In this document: one piece after another, positions 8,758 through 17,887 of the stretch
Numbering within the stretch: position 1 is the stretch's first letter
Layout of the letters: every line of letters starts with the position of its first letter
Source: Parapedobacter indicus
GTDB taxonomy: Bacteria; Bacteroidota; Bacteroidia; Sphingobacteriales; Sphingobacteriaceae
Reading direction: 5' to 3'
Length of the DNA: 64,000 nucleotides
Assembly: GCF_900113765.1 (NCBI RefSeq)
Contig: NZ_FOQO01000016.1
Span: forward strand, 1-64,000
The notes under the pieces: model-generated
Database searches by the model: none
Seen by the model: the letters and a program-made list of their open reading frames with translations, nothing else
What the model was told of the DNA's origin: nothing
Position numbers and translations under genes: made by a program

Positions 8758-9524
8758 AAAAGGTAGCATTGATAACCGGTGGGTCCAGGGGAATTGGACT
8801 GGGTATCGCGCGATCTCTCGCCGGGGCTGGATTCGATCTGGCCATCAACGGTATGCGGGAAGAAGAAAAGGCCGCAACATCGCTTGAAGCATTGCGGCAA
8901 CTGGGTGCCGATGTGATGTATTGCCGGGGTGATGTGGGTGACGCGCAGGCCCGGCGCGAAATTATGGACCAGGTAAAGACACATTTTGGGCGGCTGAATG
9001 TGCTGGTGAACAACGCCGGGGTGGCACCGAAGGAGCGGAAAGATATTTTGGAAGCCACGGAAGAGAGTTTCGATTATGTATTACGGACGAATCTGACCGG
9101 TCCGTACTTTTTATCGCAGGCTGCCGCAAACTGGATGATTGAACAAAAATCGGCGGATGCCGGTTTCGAAGCGGCAATTATCAACATCTCTTCCATTTCG
9201 GCTACGGTCGTATCCACAAATAGGGGGGAGTATTGCGTAGGCAAAGCAGGCATGAGTATGGCCACGCAACTGTTTGCGGCGCGATTGGGCGAATACTATA
9301 TACCGGTATATGAGGTTCGCCCGGGGATCGTCGCTACAGATATGACCGCAAAAGTAACGGAAAAGTACGATAAGTTGATCGCAGAAGGTCTTTGCGTACT
9401 GCCCAGGTGGGGGATGCCAGACGATGTGGGAAAAGCGGTTGCGGCGCTGGCTACCGGCTATTTTCCCTATACGACGGGGCAAGTCATAATGGTTGACGGA
9501 GGGATGAACATCCCCCGGTTGTAG
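8754..9524 (+). CDS. Short-chain dehydrogenase/reductase (FabG-like name, sugar role likely)
   Basis: The 256-residue classical SDR has TGGSRGIGLGIA at the nucleotide site, NNAG at about 90, the catalytic Ser in NISSIS and YCVGK for Tyr/Lys. Family members are routinely named 3-ketoacyl-ACP reductase. Here the neighbours are a uronyl hydrolase, an epimerase and an MFS carrier, so a sugar-acid dehydrogenase (analogous to KduD) is more likely. The start overlaps the stop of the Gfo/Idh/MocA gene (ATGA). The next gene starts 22 bp downstream. Confidence 0.82.
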   Translation: MKKVALITGGSRGIGLGIARSLAGAGFDLAINGMREEEKAATSLEALRQLGADVMYCRGDVGDAQARREIMDQVKTHFGRLNVLVNNAGVAPKERKDILEATEESFDYVLRTNLTGPYFLSQAAANWMIEQKSADAGFEAAIINISSISATVVSTNRGEYCVGKAGMSMATQLFAARLGEYYIPVYEVRPGIVATDMTAKVTEKYDKLIAEGLCVLPRWGMPDDVGKAVAALATGYFPYTTGQVIMVDGGMNIPRL

Positions 9525-9546
9525 GTCATTCATAAAACCCAAGAAA

Positions 9547-10788
9547 ATGGATAACAGCATTCAATTGAACCCGATGGAACCAGGACTGAGAAGTTCAAAA
9601 AGGTACATCCTTATTACCGCGTTTTTGGCGCTCTTTGCCGTTGTAGGATTTGGATTCTATGGCTTGCCGTTCTTTTTTGATTTCATTATGGAAGAGCGCG
9701 GTTGGTCCAGAACCGTCATCACATCGGGTAACGCTGTTGGCAAACTGGTTGTGGCCCCGTTGTTTGGTTTTTTTGCGGGCTGGTTGATCGATCGATATGG
9801 GCCCAGGCAGCTGATGATGACAGGCGCTTTGATGTTGGCCATTGCATTGATCGGGATTAGCTATTCCAGCTCCCTGGAAATGTTTTATCTCTTTTACGTA
9901 TTTAATGCACTAGGTTATGTTTTTGGAGGGCCTCTGCCGTGCCAAGTGTTGATTTCCAGGTGGTTTAATAAAAATAGAGGCAAGGCGATGGGCATCGCCT
10001 ATTTAGGTATAGGCGCCGGTGGTGCATTAGCGCCTTTGCTCGCAGCCAGACTTGAACAGCGGTATGATTGGCATTTGGCACTGGCTATTTTGGGGATACT
10101 CGGGTTTCTGATGGTCTTTATTTTTTCCTATTTTATCAAAGACAAACGGGAAATGCCTGTGCCGGCGGTTGAGCGAAAAGTGGATGGTGGCTCCATGCGG
10201 CAGATTCTCAGAAGCCGCAATTTTTACCTGCTGGCCATCGGTAGTATGTGCTCAATCGGGGTCGTAGGCGGCATAGGTCAACATATCAAGCTCTATTTGA
10301 GTGATCTGAACTATTCGCAACAGGAGGCCGCAAATGTGATGTCGTTTGTGTTGCTGTCGAGCTTGATCGGCCGGGTCATGATGGGCTGGTTGGCCGATCT
10401 AATTAACCGAAAGTATGTCATGTTACTGATATACCTCGTTGTCATGGGATCGATCCCGCTGCTCTTGGTCCCGGAATTTCCAGGACGCATCTATATTTTC
10501 GCGATTATTTTCGGTATCGGGCTTGGTGGCGATTACATGATCATTCCCTTGATGGCCGGTGATTTGTTCGGCTTGAAGGCACTTGGCAGGACGATGGGGA
10601 TTATTCTTGTAGCCGATGGGGTCGCGGAGGCAATTTTCCCGGTTCTCCTGGGTGCATTATACAATGAAAGTGTAGGGTATACCGTAGGGTTTTCGGTATT
10701 GATCGGAGTTGCATTGCTGGGGGCGGTGTTTATTGTGCTTATACCCAGGCCTTTGGGAGCAGATCAGGCATACAAAGCCGGGCACTGA
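9547..10788 (+). CDS. MFS transporter, monocarboxylate/oxalate-formate type
   Basis: The 413-residue protein has about 12 hydrophobic segments. The MFS loop signature is seen as GWLIDRYGPRQLM between helices 2 and 3 and repeated as GWLADLINRKYVM in the second half. The sequence pattern (GVVGGIGQHIKLYL, GLGGDYMIIPLMAGDLFG) is that of the monocarboxylate/oxalate-formate antiporter branch, which imports organic acids. It is the last gene of the cluster and probably imports the uronate-type substrate. No SusC/SusD pair is present, so outer-membrane uptake must be supplied from elsewhere or be unnecessary for a small substrate. Confidence 0.83.
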   Translation: MDNSIQLNPMEPGLRSSKRYILITAFLALFAVVGFGFYGLPFFFDFIMEERGWSRTVITSGNAVGKLVVAPLFGFFAGWLIDRYGPRQLMMTGALMLAIALIGISYSSSLEMFYLFYVFNALGYVFGGPLPCQVLISRWFNKNRGKAMGIAYLGIGAGGALAPLLAARLEQRYDWHLALAILGILGFLMVFIFSYFIKDKREMPVPAVERKVDGGSMRQILRSRNFYLLAIGSMCSIGVVGGIGQHIKLYLSDLNYSQQEAANVMSFVLLSSLIGRVMMGWLADLINRKYVMLLIYLVVMGSIPLLLVPEFPGRIYIFAIIFGIGLGGDYMIIPLMAGDLFGLKALGRTMGIILVADGVAEAIFPVLLGALYNESVGYTVGFSVLIGVALLGAVFIVLIPRPLGADQAYKAGH

Positions 10789-11106
10789 CGTAAATCAGCT
10801 CACACCTCGAATACGGATTATCCACGGGGTAGTAAATGGACAAAGGCTGTAGAAAGCTTGCTGGATACCTGTTGCGGTTATGCAGAAAGAGCATGTGTTT
10901 GGACCCGTGCGAAGACTCCAGCCCGTAGCGGACTGGGCTTCGCTTCAACGCTACAACGAAAGCCGTCTCTAGCAAATAGGGCCGGTTTTTTAATTTTCTG
11001 TTGTCGGTTTTGTTGTCAGTTTTTGAGCCGTTCCTCTCATTCATTACGTAATCCTAAAAAGCTAATTTATTTAGCTATTCTCTGTTGTATTTATTATGTT
11101 TGGCCC
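10789..11106. other. Intergenic region after the carbohydrate cluster
   Basis: No gene is supported here. An imperfect inverted repeat (AGCCC around 10920 and GGGCT around 10945) may act as a terminator, but no T-run follows. TATGTTTG at 11095-11102 fits the -7 consensus but sits only 4 bp before the ATG of the next gene. Confidence 0.4.
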
Positions 11107-11937
11107 ATGCCTAACGAAAAGAATAAGATAACCGAAGCCGCTATCTACGATAAACTGTTTCGCGAGATATCGCCTGTTTTCCTGATGGTGTTAGTGGAAA
11201 AGGTTCTCGGGTTGGATATCGTGGAATATACCGAACTGAAAGATAAACTGCAGATTACTCGGCAAAAGGAAACCGATACCTTGCGCAAGGTGAGGGACAG
11301 CAACGGCAATGTTTTTATCCTGCAGATTGAGATACAGACTCAGAATAATCCTAAAATGGCAGTGCAGATGGCCGATTACTGGATCCTGTTGCACCAGATA
11401 CATGAGTTACCCATCAGGCAATATGTCCTTTATGTCGGGCCAGATCCATTGGCGATGTCCGACCGGTTGGAGTTGCCCAACTTTAATTTCCAGTATACGT
11501 TACTGTCATTTTCAGATTTGTCTTATGATTTGTTTATTGGGGCCGAGCAGCCGGAGGTTAAGATGTTGGCGTTACTGGGTGATTTAAAGGGAACAGATCC
11601 ATTTGGCCTTACCGAGGACATCGTCAGAACGATTGATAAGCTGCCCGAGCCGGTAAGCATCAAGGAAAACCGGCTGATGCAGTTGCGGATATTGATTCAA
11701 TTACGTAAATTTACACCACGATTGGAGGTAGCTATGTTGAAAGCAGCATCATTTTTTAAGGAAGAAAAAGACCCATTTTATAAGAGGGGGCAAGTCAAGG
11801 GTGCAGAAAAAGAGCGCGCTAAAGCCTATACTGAGAAGCTGAGATCGGCTCAAAAAATGAAACAGAGCGGCTTTGAGGATGCTATTATCGCCGATGTTCT
11901 TGAGTTGCCCCTGGAGGTGGTTAGGAAACTACAATAA
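11107..11937 (+). CDS. Rpn/PD-(D/E)XK nuclease-family protein
   Basis: The frame is open from 10858, but the ATG at 11107 begins the recognisable protein (MPNEKNKITEAAIYDKLF), giving 276 residues. It has the layout of Rpn-type recombination-promoting nucleases: an N-terminal PD-(D/E)XK-like core with ETDTLRKVRDSNGN and the strand VFILQIEIQTQ (E-x-Q/E motif), then LLHQIHELPIRQYVLY. The C-terminus ends in a charged helical tail (AEKERAKAYTEKL) plus a short motif, AIIADVLELPLEVV, resembling the AxxLG-type tails of this family. The role is unsettled: RpnA of E. coli promotes RecA-independent transfer, and others act in phage defence. It converges on, and overlaps by 17 bp, the pseudogene on the other strand. 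Confidence 0.72.
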   Translation: MPNEKNKITEAAIYDKLFREISPVFLMVLVEKVLGLDIVEYTELKDKLQITRQKETDTLRKVRDSNGNVFILQIEIQTQNNPKMAVQMADYWILLHQIHELPIRQYVLYVGPDPLAMSDRLELPNFNFQYTLLSFSDLSYDLFIGAEQPEVKMLALLGDLKGTDPFGLTEDIVRTIDKLPEPVSIKENRLMQLRILIQLRKFTPRLEVAMLKAASFFKEEKDPFYKRGQVKGAEKERAKAYTEKLRSAQKMKQSGFEDAIIADVLELPLEVVRKLQ

Positions 11938-12786
11938 CCTGCGTTCTGCCAAGTGAGGATCGGTCCCGCTGTCTTTCCTGCAATTTCCCTTCGTATTCAC
12001 CGGCCTCTTTGGTGAAAATCGTTCCAGTTCCCTTGACCATGGCTAGCGTGAGTACATTGCTGGATTCACCCGTAGTGCCCCATGCATCTACCCCTTCCAA
12101 GGTTGCCAGCAAGTCACCGCAGTGGGTGATGCCGTATTGCGCAAGATCGACGGTGATCCATTTGTTCTTCGCACCGGTATGGACAACGATGTTCTCGGGT
12201 AGAAGGGAGCTGCCCGGTTTGCCGTCTTTAAATGGCAGCAGATCTAACCGGAATGCTACGCTGTCCCATTCGTTGTTCCGGATACGGAATACGAACGATT
12301 TGATGGGGTTGGAACGATCTACGTCACGGATAACCACGCCACGCATTCGGCCGCGGCTACTGGAGAAATCCCCCCAACCCGTTCGTCGGCTATCCGGTTT
12401 GGTAAAACCGATTGCCCGGGTTTTCCGTTCCCTCGCGGTAACAATGACCGGTTCGATGGTATAGACCAACGGACGAAGTTGCAGCAGGTGATTGGTCGTG
12501 ACGTCTAGATCTCTAACGCATATACCGTCGTTTGATATCCGATATAGGAAACCGTGATGCTATCTGAGGCGCCTGACCGGGAAATATCCAATGTAAACGT
12601 TCCGTCACTTCGGGTGACGACCCGTTGATTCTGTCCAATGATGGAGACGGTCGCATAGCATAGCGGTTCCCGAGTTTCTGCGTCCCCGACGATACCTTTG
12701 AGTGTTTGACCGAATCCAAGGAATGAAGATAGCAGCAGGGTGCTAACTAACAGTCCTGCCTGTTTTGAAGTGTTTATCGAGGCCAT
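11921..12786 (-). pseudogene. Frameshifted CarboxypepD_reg-like domain protein
   Basis: The 5' part (12786-12505) encodes a signal peptide and a carboxypeptidase-regulatory-like domain: GQTLKGIVGDAETREPLCYA and ending SYIGYQTTVYALEI-stop. The continuation VRDLDVTTNHLLQLRPLVY and TIEPVIVTARERKTRAIGF lies in another frame down to 11921. Restoring one base around 12510-12520 (TTAGAG read as TTAAGAG) would join them as ...YALRDLDVTT.... The whole resembles Bacteroidota proteins with a CarboxypepD_reg-like domain followed by a beta-sandwich (DSVAFRLDLLPFKDGKPG). It could be a sequencing error. The extreme C-terminus also looks atypical, so a second lesion is possible. Confidence 0.75.
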
Positions 12787-12813
12787 TGTAATCGATCATT
12801 TAGCGGACACTGT

Positions 12814-15195
12814 TTATTCATCCCTTAAGCTATCCACTGGATTGGTCAGCGCAGCCTTGACGGCCTGCGAACTTACGGTGAGTACCGCAATCACCACAGC
12901 AACCAATCCTGCCATCGCAAATATCCACCATTGGATATCAATACGGTAGGCAAAGCCTCGTAGCCAGTCATTCATGATCCACCAAGCGAGGGGCGAAGCA
13001 ATGACGATGGCTATGAGGACCAGTTTCACGAAATCCTTCGAGAGCAGTCGTACGATGCCTGCAACCGAGGCACCCAGTACTTTACGAATGCCAATTTCTT
13101 TGGTTCGGCGTTCCGTATCGAAGGCGGCGAGACCAAATAATCCCAGACATGAGATCAAAATCGTTAGCAAGGCAAAATATTTTGCCAGGACAAGCGTCTG
13201 CTCTTCCGCCACGTACTGTGCCCGGAAGGATTCTTCCAGAAATTTCAGATCCAGCGTATAACCTGAATTCCATGTTGAATAAAGGCGGTGGAGCTCGGCA
13301 ATAACATCGTGCGCCGACCCTTCCCGGATACGCACCATGGCCATACCGATTTGTTCGGGATTGTAGTAAAAAACCAGGGGGGCGATAGGCTGGTGAATGG
13401 ATGCGGTATGAAAATCCTTGACCACCCCCAGTACGGTCTTTTCTTCCCCCCAAAACGTTACCTTGGTTCCAACGGGATCCGTTAACCCCATGACCGCTGC
13501 CGCAGTTTCATTCAACAGGAGGTAGGACGCGTTATCTCCCAAATCAGTCGAAAACGTTTTTCCTTCATCCAGGCGTATACCAAGCGTTGAAATCAGGTTT
13601 TCGTCGACCGACCGGACCATGAAGTCGATGTTCCGGCTTGCGTCCTTTCCGGGCCATTCCAATCCATAGGTAGACGATCCCCCGTCTTCCGTGATAAGTG
13701 TCTGGCTGATTCCGCCTGCCTGAATTACGCCCGGAACTTTTTTGATCTCTTCAAAGAGGGTTTTTTTGTGTTCAAATGCTCTGCCCTCTAGGTTAAAGTA
13801 GACGACGTGTTCCTTTTCGTAGCCAACCGGCTTATTTCGTGCAAACTCAATTTGTTGGTAAACGATCAGGACCGATACGATCAGCACAAACGATACGACA
13901 AACTGGAAGATAACAAATCCCTTTCTTACAAGGAACTGACCAATCTTGCCTTCCAATTTTCCTTTGAGTGTAACCAAGGGCTTGAATCCCGAAAGGTAAA
14001 GGGCCGGATAGCTGCCGGCCAGTATGCCGGTTATTAGCGTAAGTGAAAAAAAAGCGAACAGCTGGCTGGGAGCGTACTGAAGTGCCAACTGCTTACCCGT
14101 AATGAAATTGAACTGTGGTATCAATACGGACACGAGGACCAACGCGATGACCGCCGCCACGAACGTGACCAAAATCGACTCGCCCAAAAACTGGTAAATC
14201 AAGCTCCGTCGCCCGCTTCCCAGCAGTTTCTTAATGCCGATTTCCTTCATTCTGCCTGCGACTTTCGCCGTGGATAGATTCATAAAGTTGATCGAAGCAA
14301 TCAGCAATAGCAGGAAGGCAATGGCAGAAAATAACCTGACATAGGTAATCCTGCCGCCGGCCTGCTCGCCGTCCTCATAGTTGCCGTAGAGGTACGCATC
14401 GGAGTATTTTCGTATAAAAAGGGAGAAAATGTTGCCGTTTTGGTACCGGTCGATATACCGTTCAATCTTTTTATTGAACGCCGTTACATCCACTCCTTCC
14501 GTTAATAAAAGATACGTTTGAGGACCGGTATTATTCCAGGAAGCGCCGTTTGTCCAGACGTCTTCAATCAACTTTTGCTTGGTGAGTACCACATCGAATT
14601 GAAGCGTGGAGCGGGGATCCACATTTTTAAATACGCCTGTCACCGCAGACAGATGGTCAACGCCGAATGCGCTCCATTCGATGGGTTTGCCCAATGCCGC
14701 CTCCGTAGTTCCGAATAGCTTTAATGCCATGTCTTCGGAAATGACGACACTGTTTTTTTCCTTCAATACGGCGGCGGATTCTCCTTGTATGAGTGGAAAC
14801 GTGAAAACTTCAAAAAACGTACGGCTCGAAAACAAACAGGCAGATTTGAAAGATTCTTCACCACTCTTCATCGTAATGTCCATGCCTTCTCGTTCGAGAT
14901 TCATCACCGTGACAGACTTTTCCACCTCTGGAAGGTCTTTTTCCATCGCTTCTGACAAGGGCCCCTGCGTATTCTCAAGAATTCTTATCTGACTGTTTTC
15001 GGTGCTTTTTTGCAGCACCTGGTAGAGCCTTTCGTCATTGACGTGAAACTTATCTACGGCCCTTTCATCTTGTATCCATAAGTAAAGTAAAAAAGCAAAA
15101 GCCAAACCTGTCGAGAGGCCCACCAGGTTAATGACGAAAGAAGACCGGTGTTTTCGTACACTTCGGAAAGCGATGGTCAGCATATGTTTTAACAT
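12814..15195 (-). CDS. MacB/FtsX-type ABC transporter permease (copy 1 of 3)
   Basis: The 793 residues have the usual Bacteroidota layout: an N-terminal membrane helix (about 20-42), a MacB periplasmic core domain (40-235), an FtsX membrane block (about 280-400), a second core-like domain and a second FtsX block. The C-terminus contains RTKEIGIRKVLGASVAGIV and NPVDSLRDE. No ATPase gene is adjacent, so the nucleotide-binding partner must be encoded elsewhere. Such permeases often export peptides or antimicrobials, or act in mechanotransmission. This is the last of three tandem same-direction paralogues. The gap to the next upstream copy is 44 bp, which implies co-transcription. Confidence 0.85.
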   Translation of the reverse strand: MLKHMLTIAFRSVRKHRSSFVINLVGLSTGLAFAFLLYLWIQDERAVDKFHVNDERLYQVLQKSTENSQIRILENTQGPLSEAMEKDLPEVEKSVTVMNLEREGMDITMKSGEESFKSACLFSSRTFFEVFTFPLIQGESAAVLKEKNSVVISEDMALKLFGTTEAALGKPIEWSAFGVDHLSAVTGVFKNVDPRSTLQFDVVLTKQKLIEDVWTNGASWNNTGPQTYLLLTEGVDVTAFNKKIERYIDRYQNGNIFSLFIRKYSDAYLYGNYEDGEQAGGRITYVRLFSAIAFLLLLIASINFMNLSTAKVAGRMKEIGIKKLLGSGRRSLIYQFLGESILVTFVAAVIALVLVSVLIPQFNFITGKQLALQYAPSQLFAFFSLTLITGILAGSYPALYLSGFKPLVTLKGKLEGKIGQFLVRKGFVIFQFVVSFVLIVSVLIVYQQIEFARNKPVGYEKEHVVYFNLEGRAFEHKKTLFEEIKKVPGVIQAGGISQTLITEDGGSSTYGLEWPGKDASRNIDFMVRSVDENLISTLGIRLDEGKTFSTDLGDNASYLLLNETAAAVMGLTDPVGTKVTFWGEEKTVLGVVKDFHTASIHQPIAPLVFYYNPEQIGMAMVRIREGSAHDVIAELHRLYSTWNSGYTLDLKFLEESFRAQYVAEEQTLVLAKYFALLTILISCLGLFGLAAFDTERRTKEIGIRKVLGASVAGIVRLLSKDFVKLVLIAIVIASPLAWWIMNDWLRGFAYRIDIQWWIFAMAGLVAVVIAVLTVSSQAVKAALTNPVDSLRDE

Positions 15196-15239
15196 ACCGT
15201 TGTTTTTTGGTTTCTTGATTTTTTCTCTTTCACTCTCGT

Positions 15240-17720
15240 TTACTCCTCACGCAAGCTGTCCACTGGATTGGATACCGCCGCACGTATTGCCTGCCAGCTC
15301 ACGGTGAGTAGCGCAATCACCACGGCCGTGAGTCCCGCCGTAGCAAACATCCACCACTGAATGTCGATGCGGTAGGCAAAATCTTCCAGCCATTTGTTCA
15401 TGGCCCACCAAGCGATGGGTGAAGCGATGACGATGGCAACCAAAACCAGCCTGACAAAATCTTTGGACAACATGGTTACGATGCCGGAGATCGATGCACC
15501 CAGCACTTTGCGGATACCGATTTCTTTGGTGCGGAGTTGTGTGGCGAAGATAACCAGCCCCAGTAGTCCAATGCAAGCGATGGCAATCGCTAATACGCTA
15601 AAGATACCGATGATTTGGGCAGTCCGTTGGTCAGATTCATATTGTTGGGCAAGTTCTTCTTTAAGGAAGCTATATTCAAAAGGGATATTGGGCTCAAATG
15701 ATTGCCACAATTGGTTTATTTTCTCCAATACCGATGATATTTCCCCTGGTGAGACACGGACTGCAATAGTCGAATAAGGCGTATTGTACGATTGAGAGGA
15801 CTCATGGAACAGCGCAAACGGCTGAATCGGTTGATGCAACGACTCCGTATGGAAGTCTTTCATTACACCGATGATTTGATAAGACTCCGCGGCGTTGCCG
15901 CCGGGATACTTGATCATCTTGCCGATCGGTTTTTTATAGCCTATTCGTTTGGCGGCCGTCTCGTTGATGAGAACCGTCCGAGTATCATCATAGGTATCCA
16001 TAAAATTTCGTCCTGCAACCAAGGATATGTCCATGGTTTCGACGAAATCAATGTCGGTTAGGTACGACACCAGCATGATATCCTTGACACTGGGCTCATC
16101 ACCGGCGTTGGGCAGCGGCACATAGAAATCGCCATGGCCACCCCTGCCGGGTAGACTGGAGGAAATCGAGGCGTTCTTTATGGAGGTAAGTTGCTTCAAT
16201 TCAGCTATGAAACTGTTTTGTTGTTCGCCCAAACGTTCGGTGTTTGAGATAACCAATACGTTTTCTTCATCCAACCCCAGATCATGGATTTGTGTATATT
16301 TCAACTGCTGGAAAACCACGAGGGTGCAAATGACCAGCGCAATGGAAATCGTGAATTGGAAGATAATCAGGCCGCTTCTGGCGCCGCTATGACCTGCTGA
16401 TCCGGCCGTGGCTTTTTGCCCTTTTAATACGGCTATGGGGTTGAATGCGCTGAGGTAAAAGGCGGGGTAACTACCCGCAAGCAGGGTACAAATGAAAACC
16501 AGCAATACCGGGTATATCCAGTCACCGTATGACCAAAGGTTTCCGAAGGCGATCATCTTGCCGGTTAACTGATTGAAATGCGGAATGGTCATGTAGATGA
16601 GTATCAACGACATCAGAAAAGCCAAGACGCTTAACGCGAATGCCTCTGCAAAAAATTGCAGGGCCACTTCTCTGCGACTAGAGCCCACAACTTTGCGCAC
16701 GCCGATTTCCTTTGCCCGCTTTGATGCACCTGCGGTGGATAGGTTCATAAAATTCACGCAAGCCAATAACAAAATAAACAACGCGATGATGCCAAAAAAA
16801 TAAACGGTCTTGATATTTCCCTGATCGGCAACTTCCGAAATAATGTTGGCAGAATACAAGTGGATATCCAGTAAAGGTTGCAGACTGAAATCCCATTTTC
16901 CGCCCTTTTTCAAAAACTCGTCGTACGGTTGTCCGATGCGATCGAAGGCACTGGCCGCATATTGGCGTACCATGGCAGGGAATTTGGCTTCGAGGTTTGC
17001 GACGGCAGCCGCATCGGTGGGTACATGGTCCTTGAATTTGACATAGGTAGCGACATTCAGCCAGACCCAGCTCCAATCAAAGTATTTCACGTCGGCAGCA
17101 TTTGAGATGGGAATCAAAAAGTCGAACGAGAGCGAACTTGGGACAGGCGGAAAAGTCACAACACCCGTTACGATATAGGGCTGCTCGTCGCCCTCAATGA
17201 ACAGCGCTTGCCCCATCGGGTCGGCATTACCGAAGTATTTGCTGGCCGTGGCTTCGGTAAGTACAATGCTATGTGGATCTGACAGACATGTGTTACGCTC
17301 GCCATATCGCAATGGATAGGTAAGCACCTGCAGGAAATTGGAGTCGACCCCAAGTATACCCCGCTCGTTGAATCGGGCCTTCTGATTCGCGTCTCCCGCC
17401 GAGCGGACAATTTTTTGTCCCGGTCGGTAAAGGCGGGTATAGCTTTCGATTTCGGGGAAATTTGCCAAAAGTGTTTTCCCCACCGGGGGTGGGGTATAAC
17501 CGGCGTAAAACTCTTCTTCACCCATTTTGCCGTTGATATTTACCCTGAAGATACGCTCGGCATCCGCAAAATGACGATCATATTGGTATTCGTTTTTGAT
17601 AAAAAGTACAATCAGCATAACACAGGTAATGCCTAAGGTCAGCCCAAATAGATTAATAAGCGCTTGCACCCTGTTTCGGGTGGCATTCCGCCAAGCGATT
17701 TTGAAGTAGTTCTTTATCAT
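15240..17720 (-). CDS. MacB/FtsX-type ABC transporter permease (copy 2 of 3)
   Basis: The 826-residue paralogue has the same architecture: an N-terminal helix after MIKNYFKIAWRNATRNRVQA, a periplasmic MacB core, FtsX block 1 starting near TVYFFGIIALFILLLACVNF, a second periplasmic stretch, and FtsX block 2. Its C-terminal 95 residues (KEIGIRKVLGASISGIVTML to NPVDSLREE) are far more similar to copy 3 than the rest of the protein is. It stands between the other two copies. No ATP-binding gene is nearby. Confidence 0.85.
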   Translation of the reverse strand: MIKNYFKIAWRNATRNRVQALINLFGLTLGITCVMLIVLFIKNEYQYDRHFADAERIFRVNINGKMGEEEFYAGYTPPPVGKTLLANFPEIESYTRLYRPGQKIVRSAGDANQKARFNERGILGVDSNFLQVLTYPLRYGERNTCLSDPHSIVLTEATASKYFGNADPMGQALFIEGDEQPYIVTGVVTFPPVPSSLSFDFLIPISNAADVKYFDWSWVWLNVATYVKFKDHVPTDAAAVANLEAKFPAMVRQYAASAFDRIGQPYDEFLKKGGKWDFSLQPLLDIHLYSANIISEVADQGNIKTVYFFGIIALFILLLACVNFMNLSTAGASKRAKEIGVRKVVGSSRREVALQFFAEAFALSVLAFLMSLILIYMTIPHFNQLTGKMIAFGNLWSYGDWIYPVLLVFICTLLAGSYPAFYLSAFNPIAVLKGQKATAGSAGHSGARSGLIIFQFTISIALVICTLVVFQQLKYTQIHDLGLDEENVLVISNTERLGEQQNSFIAELKQLTSIKNASISSSLPGRGGHGDFYVPLPNAGDEPSVKDIMLVSYLTDIDFVETMDISLVAGRNFMDTYDDTRTVLINETAAKRIGYKKPIGKMIKYPGGNAAESYQIIGVMKDFHTESLHQPIQPFALFHESSQSYNTPYSTIAVRVSPGEISSVLEKINQLWQSFEPNIPFEYSFLKEELAQQYESDQRTAQIIGIFSVLAIAIACIGLLGLVIFATQLRTKEIGIRKVLGASISGIVTMLSKDFVRLVLVAIVIASPIAWWAMNKWLEDFAYRIDIQWWMFATAGLTAVVIALLTVSWQAIRAAVSNPVDSLREE

Positions 17721-17887
17721 TTTATTCCGTGTTCAGTGGCAAGTGAACAGTGTCCGGAGACCTGCCGTTATTGCCTATAGTCGTTTATACGTCTTTATTC
17801 ATTTATCGTTGTTCCTCGATCTCTGTTCCTGTAACCCTCTCTTTTTCCACCATCACTGACCACCCACCACCGATCACCACCCACCCA

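Noticed and set aside
10858..11106. N-terminal extension of the Rpn-type protein by 83 residues
   Set aside because: The extra residues are low-complexity, Cys/Arg-rich and unlike the family; the conserved protein starts at 11107.
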